14,954 nucleotides of DNA from Candidatus Altarchaeota archaeon. GTDB lineage: Archaea; Altiarchaeota; Altiarchaeia; IMC4; QMZM01. Both the position numbers and the translations under genes were made by a program. Of the stretch, positions 4,424 to 11,804 are shown piece after piece (position 1 is the stretch's first letter; each line of letters starts with the position of its first letter). The stretch spans positions 1 through 14,954 of the forward strand of contig JAHIKS010000057.1 in NCBI GenBank assembly GCA_018897475.1, read 5' to 3'. The notes below the pieces were generated by a model. The model saw only the letters and a list, made by a program, of their open reading frames with translations. It searched no databases and had not been told where the DNA came from.

Positions 4424-6949
4424 ATGGCACTTGAATTCCAGAACATCGGCATCGAGAACCCATACGTTCTTTTGCTCATAATCCCTGCGGCGTTCCTCAT
4501 CCATCGCTATGTCCAGAAGGGCGGGATGAACCGGGAAAAGAAGATATTCATCGCGTCTAGAACTGTTATAGTCTTTCTCCTGCTCCTGGCTCTCTCCGTC
4601 CCGTATATCATTGAGGAGACGAGGGAATTCCGGGACGCCGCATCTGTAATGTTCCTTTACGATGCCTCAGGGAGCATGGCCCTCTATCCCGAGGAGATTC
4701 ACTCCCGGGTGGATGAGCTCTACCGCACCGTGAGGAGCACGGTCGGCAACATGACCGGCTACCCCGACGCGGTCAGCATCCAGTACTTTTCCGAGGGCAA
4801 TAGAACTGAGATAGGAAACGTTCTCTATCAGAACGCTCTCAAGACGGATACGGAGAGTAACTTGCTGTTGTTGATAAGCGACGGCAACAACAATTATGGC
4901 AGGGATGCCGGGGACGTTGCGGCGGTTCTTGCCGGGATGAACACCACAGTATCTGCATTAATTCCCGACTCGGCAGCCCGGGACGTATACCTTGCTGATA
5001 TTCGCGGCGAGAAGAAGGTCCCCGCGGATACGGAGTACCGGATAATGGTGAAGGTCGGCAAAACCGGCGAAGGGAGGGCGGACTACCAGATGAACCTCTA
5101 CGTTGATGACAACCAGGCGAACAGCGTCGATGCCTTCCAGGACGAAGACATGACGAGCAGGGCATTTGTCCTGTCCTTCAGCGAGAGGGGCCCGCACAGG
5201 ATAGTCGCCGAGATTATTCCTGAGGGGGAAGACTATTTTGCAATGAACAACCGGTTCCTGAAGGCCATAGACGTCGTCGACAAGCCCCACGTCCTTCTTA
5301 TATCGGATGATTCTGACTCTCCGCTTTTTAAGGTATTGCAGGAGAGTTATGTAGTTACGGTAACCCCCGGCCCAACCATGGACTTTGATAGCTATGATGT
5401 GGTCTTCATTGACAACAAAGCAATAGGGGAGCTGGGAAGCGGTTTTGTGAGCTCGATGAACGCCTATGTTGTGGACGGAAACGGCCTCGTTGTCGTTGGG
5501 GGGGGCGATTCATACGAGAACGGGGGTTACTACAACAGCGACCTGGAGAGGATTCTCCCCGTCGTTTCAGCCGAAATTCCAAAGGAGAGGCGGAAGGAGA
5601 TTGCAGTCCTCTTCCTGATTGACATCTCGGAGAGCACCGAATACGGCGTTGGAGGCGAATCGAAGATTGACGTCGAGAAGGCCGTCGCCATAAACATGCT
5701 GAGGCAGCTCAACGACAACGACAAGGTCGGGGCTGTTGCATTCAACTACAACGGCTATATCCTGTCTGCCCTGAACAGCCTGAGCAACAACAAGGACTCG
5801 CTGGAGAACCAGATATACTCCCTGAAGTTTGGAGGGGGCACGGACATGCTTCCGGGCCTGCTGATAGCGGAAACGCTCATCGAGGACTTCCAGGGGGACA
5901 AATACGTGATAATCCTCTCTGACGGGGTGATAGGGAGCAAGAGCAGGAGGGAGCCGACCCTGGGGCAGGTTGCTGCCATGGCAGACAAGGGAATTTTCGT
6001 CTATACGGTTGGTGTTGGATTCGACACCGATGAAGGATTCATGAGTCAGCTGGCCCAGAACGGCGGCGGAATCTATTTCAGGCCCACGGAATATCAGCGG
6101 CTCAAGCTGGAATTCGGCCAGGGCGGGCAGGACAAAGATGGAAAGAACTCCATTAGCATATACAACAGATACCACTTCATAACCCAGGACCTTGAGGATA
6201 CCGACGTGGAGGGCCTGACAGTAAGCAAATACAACGGAGTTACGGACAAGTCAATCGCCCAGATGCTGATAACTGCCGGGGGGAAGAAGCCGCTCGTTAC
6301 TGCATGGAGATTTGGTCTTGGAAGGGTCGTTTCAATCTCAACGGACAACGGAAAGGGGTGGGGTTCGAACCTCTATAAAGTCGCCAATGGCCAGCTGGTC
6401 AATGCGATAACGAACTGGGCAATCGGGGACCTTGAGAAGGGGAAGAAGACGATAATAAACTCGAGGGACACCTTCATTGACAGGGAGTCGTCCATATCCA
6501 TAGAATCCACCGAAGTCCCCTATTTACTAGCGCAGCACGAGAGCAGTAGCGAATGGAGAGGGATAGGCTTCAAACAGATTGACGTGGAGGAATATACTGG
6601 AACCCTTTATCCGGACATGATGGGCTTCTATTTCCTCAGGGCGGGCTCCGGCTCCGGGGAGGACACCGATGCAGTTGCCGTAAACTATCCTGTGGAGTAT
6701 TCAATGCTGGGGGCAGACCGCGATAGTCTCTCGAGAGTCACGGGAACGACCCGCGGCCTGATATACGGGATGTCCCAGCTCGAGGAGCTGGAGCAGGACA
6801 TAGTAAGCTATGCGAGGGAGGGTACGATGAAGAAAACCGTCAAGAAGAACCCCCTGGTTATGTACCTCGCAATTCTTGCATTGCTTATATTCTTTACGGA
6901 CGTGGTTGTCCGGAGGGTTCGGGAGATAAGGAGGATGACCGAAGAATGA
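4424..6949 (+). CDS. Membrane protein with two VWA domains flanking a GATase-like domain
   Basis: The protein has 841 residues from the ATG at 4424; a TTG at 4415 would add three. Two N-terminal membrane helices (about 13-30 and 46-62) are followed by a first VWA domain with MIDAS D80-x-S82-x-S84 and LISD153G. After a beta-rich region comes a Rossmann/glutamine-amidotransferase-like segment (about 287-385, HVLLISDD ... LVVVGGGDSY), then a second VWA domain with D400-x-S402-x-S404, GGGT473 and LSD500G. A C-terminal membrane helix (about 812-829) ends in a basic tail. Both metal sites look complete. The layout resembles bacterial BatA/BatB-like and 'Ca-activated channel' VWA membrane proteins, whose biochemical roles are mostly unknown. 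VWA domains bind protein ligands through a divalent cation. The gene overlaps dut by ATGA. Confidence 0.85.
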   Translation: MALEFQNIGIENPYVLLLIIPAAFLIHRYVQKGGMNREKKIFIASRTVIVFLLLLALSVPYIIEETREFRDAASVMFLYDASGSMALYPEEIHSRVDELYRTVRSTVGNMTGYPDAVSIQYFSEGNRTEIGNVLYQNALKTDTESNLLLLISDGNNNYGRDAGDVAAVLAGMNTTVSALIPDSAARDVYLADIRGEKKVPADTEYRIMVKVGKTGEGRADYQMNLYVDDNQANSVDAFQDEDMTSRAFVLSFSERGPHRIVAEIIPEGEDYFAMNNRFLKAIDVVDKPHVLLISDDSDSPLFKVLQESYVVTVTPGPTMDFDSYDVVFIDNKAIGELGSGFVSSMNAYVVDGNGLVVVGGGDSYENGGYYNSDLERILPVVSAEIPKERRKEIAVLFLIDISESTEYGVGGESKIDVEKAVAINMLRQLNDNDKVGAVAFNYNGYILSALNSLSNNKDSLENQIYSLKFGGGTDMLPGLLIAETLIEDFQGDKYVIILSDGVIGSKSRREPTLGQVAAMADKGIFVYTVGVGFDTDEGFMSQLAQNGGGIYFRPTEYQRLKLEFGQGGQDKDGKNSISIYNRYHFITQDLEDTDVEGLTVSKYNGVTDKSIAQMLITAGGKKPLVTAWRFGLGRVVSISTDNGKGWGSNLYKVANGQLVNAITNWAIGDLEKGKKTIINSRDTFIDRESSISIESTEVPYLLAQHESSSEWRGIGFKQIDVEEYTGTLYPDMMGFYFLRAGSGSGEDTDAVAVNYPVEYSMLGADRDSLSRVTGTTRGLIYGMSQLEELEQDIVSYAREGTMKKTVKKNPLVMYLAILALLIFFTDVVVRRVREIRRMTEE

Positions 6950-7434
6950 TTCTTGGAAAGGATAGGATTCAGGAGCTGGTAGAGCAGTCCGCACTGCTGG
7001 AGAGCTTCAGCCCCGATTCCCTGGGGGGAGCGGGCTACGACCTGCGCATTGGAAGGGCCTACAGGCTGAAGGGCGGAGGGGCCCTGCTGGTGGACGGCAA
7101 GAATAATCCGGAGGTTGAGGAGCTTGAAGGCGACGAATTCACCCTGAAGGCAGGGGATTATATTCTAATCGAAAGCCTTGAGAAGGTGAATATGCCGCCG
7201 AATCTGGTTGCGAGAATTCTCCCCCGTTCAACCATCTTCCGGAACGGATGTTCTCTAATAACGGCCCTCGTCGACCCCGGGTTCAGGGGGACTCTGACCA
7301 TGGGCCTGAAGAATCTATCAGGCCATGAGTTCAGGTTCCAGAGGAACGCAAGGGTAGCGCAGATTGTCTTCGAAGAGGTAAGCGGAGAAACAAAGGAATA
7401 CGACGGGCACTATCAGGGCGGCAAGGTAGTGTGA
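6946..7434 (+). CDS. dut: dUTPase, archaeal dCTP-deaminase-like family
   Basis: The protein has 162 residues. It belongs to the trimeric dCTP deaminase/dUTPase superfamily: AGYDLRIG (29-36), PRSTIFRNG (93-101), VDPGFRGTLTMGLKN (109-123) and a C-terminal HYQGG. In dCTP deaminases and the bifunctional Methanocaldococcus enzyme, the tenth residue after the Asp of the D-x-G-F-x-G motif is the catalytic Glu. Here that residue is Gly120. The archaeal dUTPases of Pyrococcus also lack this Glu, as I recall. So hydrolysis of dUTP to dUMP and PPi is the better call; automatic annotation as dcd is likely but questionable. The start overlaps the VWA stop (ATGA), so translation is coupled. The 3' end overlaps the dph2 fragment on the other strand by 22 bp. 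Confidence 0.8.
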   Translation: MILGKDRIQELVEQSALLESFSPDSLGGAGYDLRIGRAYRLKGGGALLVDGKNNPEVEELEGDEFTLKAGDYILIESLEKVNMPPNLVARILPRSTIFRNGCSLITALVDPGFRGTLTMGLKNLSGHEFRFQRNARVAQIVFEEVSGETKEYDGHYQGGKVV

Positions 7435-7673
7435 CCGAAATGCACGATTAGATCAAGGCCGAGCATCTCTCCCTCTTTCCCCTTGGTGTCGCATGCTCCA
7501 TAGCACGGGTCTGTGAATATGATGGTCTTTGCCCCCGTCTTTGACTCTATCTCCTGCACAATCTTTACCGCCTCCTTCTTCAAACCCTCGGGAAGCTGCA
7601 GGCCGACAAACTTTGCATTCTTTCTCTTAATCTCTGCGACAACCCTCTCAAGCTCAAGGTCGTAGTCAGGCAT
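7413..7673 (-). pseudogene. dph2: Truncated dph2 (diphthamide synthesis), N-terminal part only
   Basis: This frame has 86 residues, against roughly 320-340 for a full archaeal Dph2. It matches the first domain: FVGLQLPEGL (22-31), FTDPCYGACD (53-62, with Cys57 at the place of the first cluster ligand) and LIVHFGH (75-81). Then it stops after TTLPP inside the antisense end of dut. Dph2 uses a [4Fe-4S] cluster held by three Cys from three domains to transfer the aminocarboxypropyl group of S-adenosylmethionine to a His of elongation factor 2; two ligands and two domains are missing, so it cannot work alone. The ATG overlaps the vapC stop by 8 nt. The cause could be a deletion or rearrangement, or a mis-joined assembly at about 7430. 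A second intact copy elsewhere would explain survival of the pathway. Confidence 0.8.
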
Positions 7674-8070
7674 CTTCTTTTCTATCGACCCATTTCACTC
7701 TATCAAACCCCGCATCGAATGAATACAAAGTCTTATCATTTAATATCTTCATCATGGTGAGAATTGTGCCATCAGTAAAGCTCAGCTTGTATCTCTTTGA
7801 GAACTTCCACGCATGCAAAAACATTGGACTGTCAATCAAAACAAGCCTAACCTTCGGTTCATGGATCAATGTTTTGCCAAGTTCACTCGCCGCAATAAAA
7901 TCCTTCTTGTTTATAAGAAAGGTAACGCATTCGTTGAATATATGGTCATTCACAAAAACGTTCTTTATCTTACCATCGTGTATGGCTTTTATTATTGGAA
8001 CCGCCATTTCATGCCATTGATCCTTTTTCCTCTTAGCTCCAATCCAGACACATGAATCCACAACTGGCAT
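7666..8070 (-). CDS. vapC: PIN-domain ribonuclease toxin, VapC-like
   Basis: The protein has 134 residues. It has the PIN-domain acidic set: D5 (VVDSCVWIGA), E47 (FNECVTFL), D100 (LSFTDGTIL) and D119 with D123 nearby (YSFDAGFD). Such toxins cleave tRNA or rRNA using a divalent metal and are held inactive by a VapB partner. A GGGGAT site (8077-8082) sits 6 nt before the ATG, inside the end of vapB, with only 4 nt between the two genes, so the two form one operon. The stop overlaps the start of the dph2 fragment by 8 nt. The region is visibly AT-richer than infB, which fits a mobile toxin-antitoxin cassette. Confidence 0.88.
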   Translation of the reverse strand: MPVVDSCVWIGAKRKKDQWHEMAVPIIKAIHDGKIKNVFVNDHIFNECVTFLINKKDFIAASELGKTLIHEPKVRLVLIDSPMFLHAWKFSKRYKLSFTDGTILTMMKILNDKTLYSFDAGFDRVKWVDRKEDA

Positions 8071-8074
8071 TTAT

Positions 8075-8326
8075 CTATCCCCACACTACCTCGTCAAGCT
8101 CTTTTACGGAGTCGGTGCTGGGTCCTTTTGTCGAGGGATTCTCAAGAATCTCAAGAAGATAATCTTGCTTTTGTGCCTTACTTCCTTTGTGGATTTCCGG
8201 TTCTATATAAGAAACAAGAGCTTCGCGCATTAGTTCTGACCTCTTCTTATATCTAAATCTTGCTTCTTGGTCATATCTTTTTAGTACCTTCTTTGGCAGT
8301 TTTAGAGAGATTTGTGTGTATTCCAT
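8075..8326 (-). CDS. vapB: Ribbon-helix-helix antitoxin, VapB-like
   Basis: The protein has 83 residues. The N-terminus TQISLKLPKKVLKRYD (4-19) is a CopG/Arc-type strand for DNA binding, followed by helices RYKKRSELMREALVSYI (25-41). The tail from about 50 on is flexible and acidic (LDEVVWG at the end) and is expected to wrap the VapC active site. By family, it represses its own operon as a dimer and neutralises VapC. A strong AAGGTGAT SD site lies 3 nt before the ATG, and a TATA-like box is just upstream, next to the infB stop codon, so the pair has its own promoter even though it follows infB in the same direction (43-nt gap). Confidence 0.88.
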   Translation of the reverse strand: MEYTQISLKLPKKVLKRYDQEARFRYKKRSELMREALVSYIEPEIHKGSKAQKQDYLLEILENPSTKGPSTDSVKELDEVVWG

Positions 8327-8367
8327 TGTATCACCTTGAATATCTATTGGGATTCAGAATATAAATA
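8327..8367 (-). promoter_or_regulatory. vapBC promoter and SD site
   Basis: On the minus strand, GTATTTATATTC (about 8357-8368) is a TATA-like box centred some 36 nt before the vapB ATG, giving a short leader of about 10 nt that still contains the AAGGTGAT SD site (8330-8337). The box abuts the infB stop. Confidence 0.5.
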
Positions 8368-8369
8368 CA

Positions 8370-10097
8370 TTACTTCCCCTTCTTTATTCGAAGGATTTCC
8401 CTCATGGCCTCCTTCTCCTCCTCGCTCAGGGCCTCTTTGTCGACCCTTTCTACATCCTCGTTGGACATGAACGGATAGACTATGTCTCCTTCACAGAGCT
8501 GCCTGCCCACGGTCACGTTCTCTATTGCCACCGCGACCTGCTCGCCCTTCTTTGCGGACTTTACTGTCTCTCCCTTGCTCTGAATCTCCTTTACCCGGCC
8601 CACAACTTTTCCATCTTCCTTGAGGAGGCTGCACCCGGGCCCGAATTCCCCGGCAAGGACCTCCATGCCGACGATGGCCGGCTTGTTCTGCCTAAAGACG
8701 CAGTCCGGCATGAACCTGAGCTTTGCGGGAGTGACGACCTTGCCAACAAGGTCCTTCTTCTCCCTGTCCCTCTCTTCCTTGACCCAGAGCTCATAGTCCT
8801 CGAGCAGCTTGTAGATTACGTTGCTCTGGAAGATTTTTACTTCATTGTCCATTGCAATCAGCTGCGCGTTCTCAAGAACCTTGGAGTTGAAGGCAAGGAT
8901 TACGCCAAGTAATCTGTCCTCCTGTCCCACTGCCGATGCCTCAATCACATCGTTGTTTGAGACCTTGCCTATCGTGCCCCTTTTTATCGGAATCTCGCTC
9001 TCCTGCAGAATCTTTATCAGAGCTTCAAGGGAGCCGATTGTATCCGCCTTGATTATCAGGCCCACGTTGTCCCTGTCTATCTCGACGTCCTGAATCTCTC
9101 CCCTTACCTTACCGATGAGCTCGGCGCCCCCGACATAGACAGGGGCTCCTGCCATGGCATCCTCCAGACCCGGAGCAGCAATCTTCACTCCAGCTGCTGC
9201 ATAAACCTCATCCTCCTGCGAGAACTTGTCCCTCGGGTCGCGAATCTCGTCGAGGGGCTTTGGCCTGAGCAGGGCCTTCACCTTGGTCAGGATTGGCTCC
9301 TTCGCCCCCACGACTATAGAATCCCCCTTCTTTATCACCCCCTCGTAGACTATGACGTCTATTGTCGTGCCGAGGCCCTTATCCTCCCTCACCTCGAGGA
9401 TTGTCCCCTTTGCCGGGCTGTTCGGGTCGATGGTCAGCTTTCCTGTAAGATACTGCTGCGACAGGCCGATGAGGACCATCAGGAGCTCAGGTATGCCCTT
9501 GCCGTGTTTTGCCGAAATTGGAACGATGGCTATCTGCTTCGTAAAGTCACTGATCTGGGAAAAGAGGTCGGACTCGAACCCGAGCTCCGACAGCTTTCCA
9601 ACGAGCGAGTAGAACTTGCTGTAGAATCCCTTCTGGACGTGCTCCTGTTGCGAAGCCAGGCCCTGCTCCGGGTTCCAGCCGGATATGCGGTCGATCTTGT
9701 TCGCTGCAATTATGAAAGGCACCTTGTACTGCTTGAGAATCTGCATGGATTCAAGGGACTGGGGCATGAGTCCTTCATTTATGTCAACCACGAGTATTGC
9801 CAAATCAGCGACAGAGCCGCCTCTCTTTCTCAGGTTGGTGAACGCCTCGTGGCCTGGCGTGTCTATAAAGAGAAGGCCCCGCAGCTTCGTCTTCGGCCCG
9901 AAGGCATCGAGAAGGCTGCCGCAAATCCCCTTCACCGTCTCAAAGGGAACATCCGTTGCTCCTATGTGCTGGGTAATTCCCCCAGCCTCCCTTGATGCAA
10001 TAACGGAACCCCTTATCCAGTCCAGAAGGGTCGTCTTCCCATGGTCTACATGACCCAGAACCGAGATGATTGGTTCCCTCACCTTAGCGGATGGCAT
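8370..10097 (-). CDS. infB: Translation initiation factor aIF5B (IF2 family)
   Basis: The protein has 575 residues, close to the archaeal norm of about 600, with no intein. This GTPase helps join the ribosomal subunits and place initiator tRNA. The G domain shows GHVDHGKT (15-22), a switch I region GGITQHIG (39-46), DTPGHE (79-84) and NKID (133-136), followed by SAKHGKG. Domain II contains TILEVREDKGLGTTIDVIVYEG; domain III contains GLIIKADTIGSLEAL and domain IV the C-terminal barrel VGRQLCEGDIVY. There is no SD site; ATAAAAGG (10119-10126) on the minus strand is about 25 nt before the ATG, so a leaderless mRNA is likely. It is divergent from lig with only 33 bp between the start codons. Confidence 0.97.
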   Translation of the reverse strand: MPSAKVREPIISVLGHVDHGKTTLLDWIRGSVIASREAGGITQHIGATDVPFETVKGICGSLLDAFGPKTKLRGLLFIDTPGHEAFTNLRKRGGSVADLAILVVDINEGLMPQSLESMQILKQYKVPFIIAANKIDRISGWNPEQGLASQQEHVQKGFYSKFYSLVGKLSELGFESDLFSQISDFTKQIAIVPISAKHGKGIPELLMVLIGLSQQYLTGKLTIDPNSPAKGTILEVREDKGLGTTIDVIVYEGVIKKGDSIVVGAKEPILTKVKALLRPKPLDEIRDPRDKFSQEDEVYAAAGVKIAAPGLEDAMAGAPVYVGGAELIGKVRGEIQDVEIDRDNVGLIIKADTIGSLEALIKILQESEIPIKRGTIGKVSNNDVIEASAVGQEDRLLGVILAFNSKVLENAQLIAMDNEVKIFQSNVIYKLLEDYELWVKEERDREKKDLVGKVVTPAKLRFMPDCVFRQNKPAIVGMEVLAGEFGPGCSLLKEDGKVVGRVKEIQSKGETVKSAKKGEQVAVAIENVTVGRQLCEGDIVYPFMSNEDVERVDKEALSEEEKEAMREILRIKKGK

Positions 10098-10130
10098 GTA
10101 TATACTTAAAATTTTAACCTTTTATGTCCA
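10098..10130. promoter_or_regulatory. 33-bp divergent promoter of infB and lig
   Basis: Both starts lack SD sites. A minus-strand TATA-like ATAAAAGG (10119-10126) lies about 25 nt before infB, and a plus-strand GTATATACTTAA (10098-10109) lies about 27 nt before the lig ATG. Each box is therefore nearer to the other gene's start than to its own, so the two promoters interleave and TBP/TFB bound at one should hinder the other. Confidence 0.55.
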
Positions 10131-11804
10131 ATGACTAACATGGAATTCTCAGAACTCACTGCAGTTTACCAGAAACTCGAGGAAATCTCCGGCAGAATTG
10201 AGATGACTTCGATAATCTCCGACTTTCTCGGCAGTGCGCCGGACGATGAACTGCCCACCCTCATCCTGTTTCTACAGGGAAGAGCATTCCCGCCATGGAG
10301 TGATAAAGAGCTTGGCATAGGTGGCAAGCTGATGATAAAGGCCATCTCCAACATATCCGGCTTTCCTGATGAGAAGGTCGTGGACAAGGTTCGCGAGAAG
10401 GGGGATACCGGCCTTGCGGCTGAGGAGCTCCTTGTCAATAAGACCCAGACCACGCTCTTCAAGGAGAAGTTGACCCTCCAAAAGGTCAGTGACAACCTTA
10501 ACAAGTTAGCCGGCCTTACGGGCAAGGGGGCGCAGGACAAGAAGATTTCCTACATCAACGAGCTGCTGTCCTTTGCAAGCCCGGTGGAGAGCAGATACCT
10601 GGTGAAAATCATCCTGGAGGAGCTGAGGTTGGGAGTCGGCAGGGGGGTTGTAAGGGATGCAATTGCCGGAGCATTCGAGGTCGATGCCGCGCTGGTCGAC
10701 AGAGCCTACTCACTCACATCGGACCTGGGGGAGGTTGCAAGAACCGCTAAGAAGGAGGGCAACGCCGGCCTTGAAAAGGCCGAGATGAAGACCGGAGTCC
10801 CGGTCGAGGTTATGCTGGCGCAGAAGGTCGGCAGCATTGAAGAGGCCCTTGAAAAATTCAGCCCCGCCTCCTTTGAGGTAAAGTATGACGGAGCCAGGAT
10901 TCAGATTCACAAGGAGGGGGACAGGATAACGCTGTTCACCAGAAGGCTTGAGAGCGTTACAAAACAGTTCCCTGAGATTGTGGAGGAAGCGAGGGAGAAT
11001 ATAACTGCCAAGTCTGCCATAGTGGAGGGCGAACTCGTCGCAATACAGGACGGCAGGCATCCAAGACCGTTCCAGGATTTGTCAAGAAGGATAAAGAGGA
11101 AGTACAACATTGATGAGATTAGCCAGAAGATTCCGGTCGAGATTAATCTATTTGATGCTATCTACGTCGAGGGGAAGAGCAAGATAGATGCAGCATTCAA
11201 AGACAGAAGAGAAATTCTGGAAAAAATCGTCTCTCCAACTGAAAAATTTAGAATCGCCGACGACCTTATAACAGAGGATGTCAAAGAGGCCGGGAAATTC
11301 TATCAGAAGGCACTGGACCTCGGTCACGAGGGAGTGATGGTCAAGAATCTTGATGCCCCCTATCAGCCCGGCTCCAGGGTGGGCCATATGTACAAGGTCA
11401 AGCCGATAATGGAGACTCTCGACCTGGTTCTGGTCGGCGCGACCTGGGGTGAGGGAAGAAGGGCAAACTGGCTCGCGTCCTACCTTCTTGCAGTTCTCGA
11501 CCCGGACAGTGGCCAGCTTCTCACGATAGGTCGGATGGGCACCGGTTTTACTGACGAGGAGTTCAAGAGCATGACCGAGCTGCTGAAGGAGCAGGTTCTG
11601 GAGGAAGCAGGGAAGGAAGTGAAGCTCCGCCCCTCAGTAGTCGTTGAGGTCGCCTACGAAGAAATCCAGAAGTCCCCGACCTACGAGTCGGGCTATGCGC
11701 TGAGGTTCCCGCGCCTTGTCAGAATCCGCGAGGACAAGGGCGTCGACGATGCAGACACCCTGACCCGGGTCGAGGAGATTCTTGGCTCTAGGAAGGGTCA
11801 GTGA
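10131..11804 (+). CDS. lig: ATP-dependent DNA ligase
   Basis: The protein has 557 residues, typical for archaeal LigI-type enzymes. It seals nicks during replication and repair through an AMP-lysine intermediate. An N-terminal DNA-binding domain (1-230, helical) is followed by the nucleotidyltransferase motif I E249-V-K251-Y-D-G-A-R with catalytic Lys251, motif III AIVEGELVA (E299), motif IV HEGVMVKN and motif V YKVKP. The C-terminal OB domain runs to the end, with PTYESGYALRFPRLVRIR near its close. Two starts are possible, ATG 10131 and ATG 10140; the second aligns better with the common ligase start (MEFSEL), while the first fits a leaderless transcript from the box at 10098-10109. The 3' end overlaps the serpin gene on the other strand by 17 bp. 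Confidence 0.97.
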   Translation: MTNMEFSELTAVYQKLEEISGRIEMTSIISDFLGSAPDDELPTLILFLQGRAFPPWSDKELGIGGKLMIKAISNISGFPDEKVVDKVREKGDTGLAAEELLVNKTQTTLFKEKLTLQKVSDNLNKLAGLTGKGAQDKKISYINELLSFASPVESRYLVKIILEELRLGVGRGVVRDAIAGAFEVDAALVDRAYSLTSDLGEVARTAKKEGNAGLEKAEMKTGVPVEVMLAQKVGSIEEALEKFSPASFEVKYDGARIQIHKEGDRITLFTRRLESVTKQFPEIVEEARENITAKSAIVEGELVAIQDGRHPRPFQDLSRRIKRKYNIDEISQKIPVEINLFDAIYVEGKSKIDAAFKDRREILEKIVSPTEKFRIADDLITEDVKEAGKFYQKALDLGHEGVMVKNLDAPYQPGSRVGHMYKVKPIMETLDLVLVGATWGEGRRANWLASYLLAVLDPDSGQLLTIGRMGTGFTDEEFKSMTELLKEQVLEEAGKEVKLRPSVVVEVAYEEIQKSPTYESGYALRFPRLVRIREDKGVDDADTLTRVEEILGSRKGQ

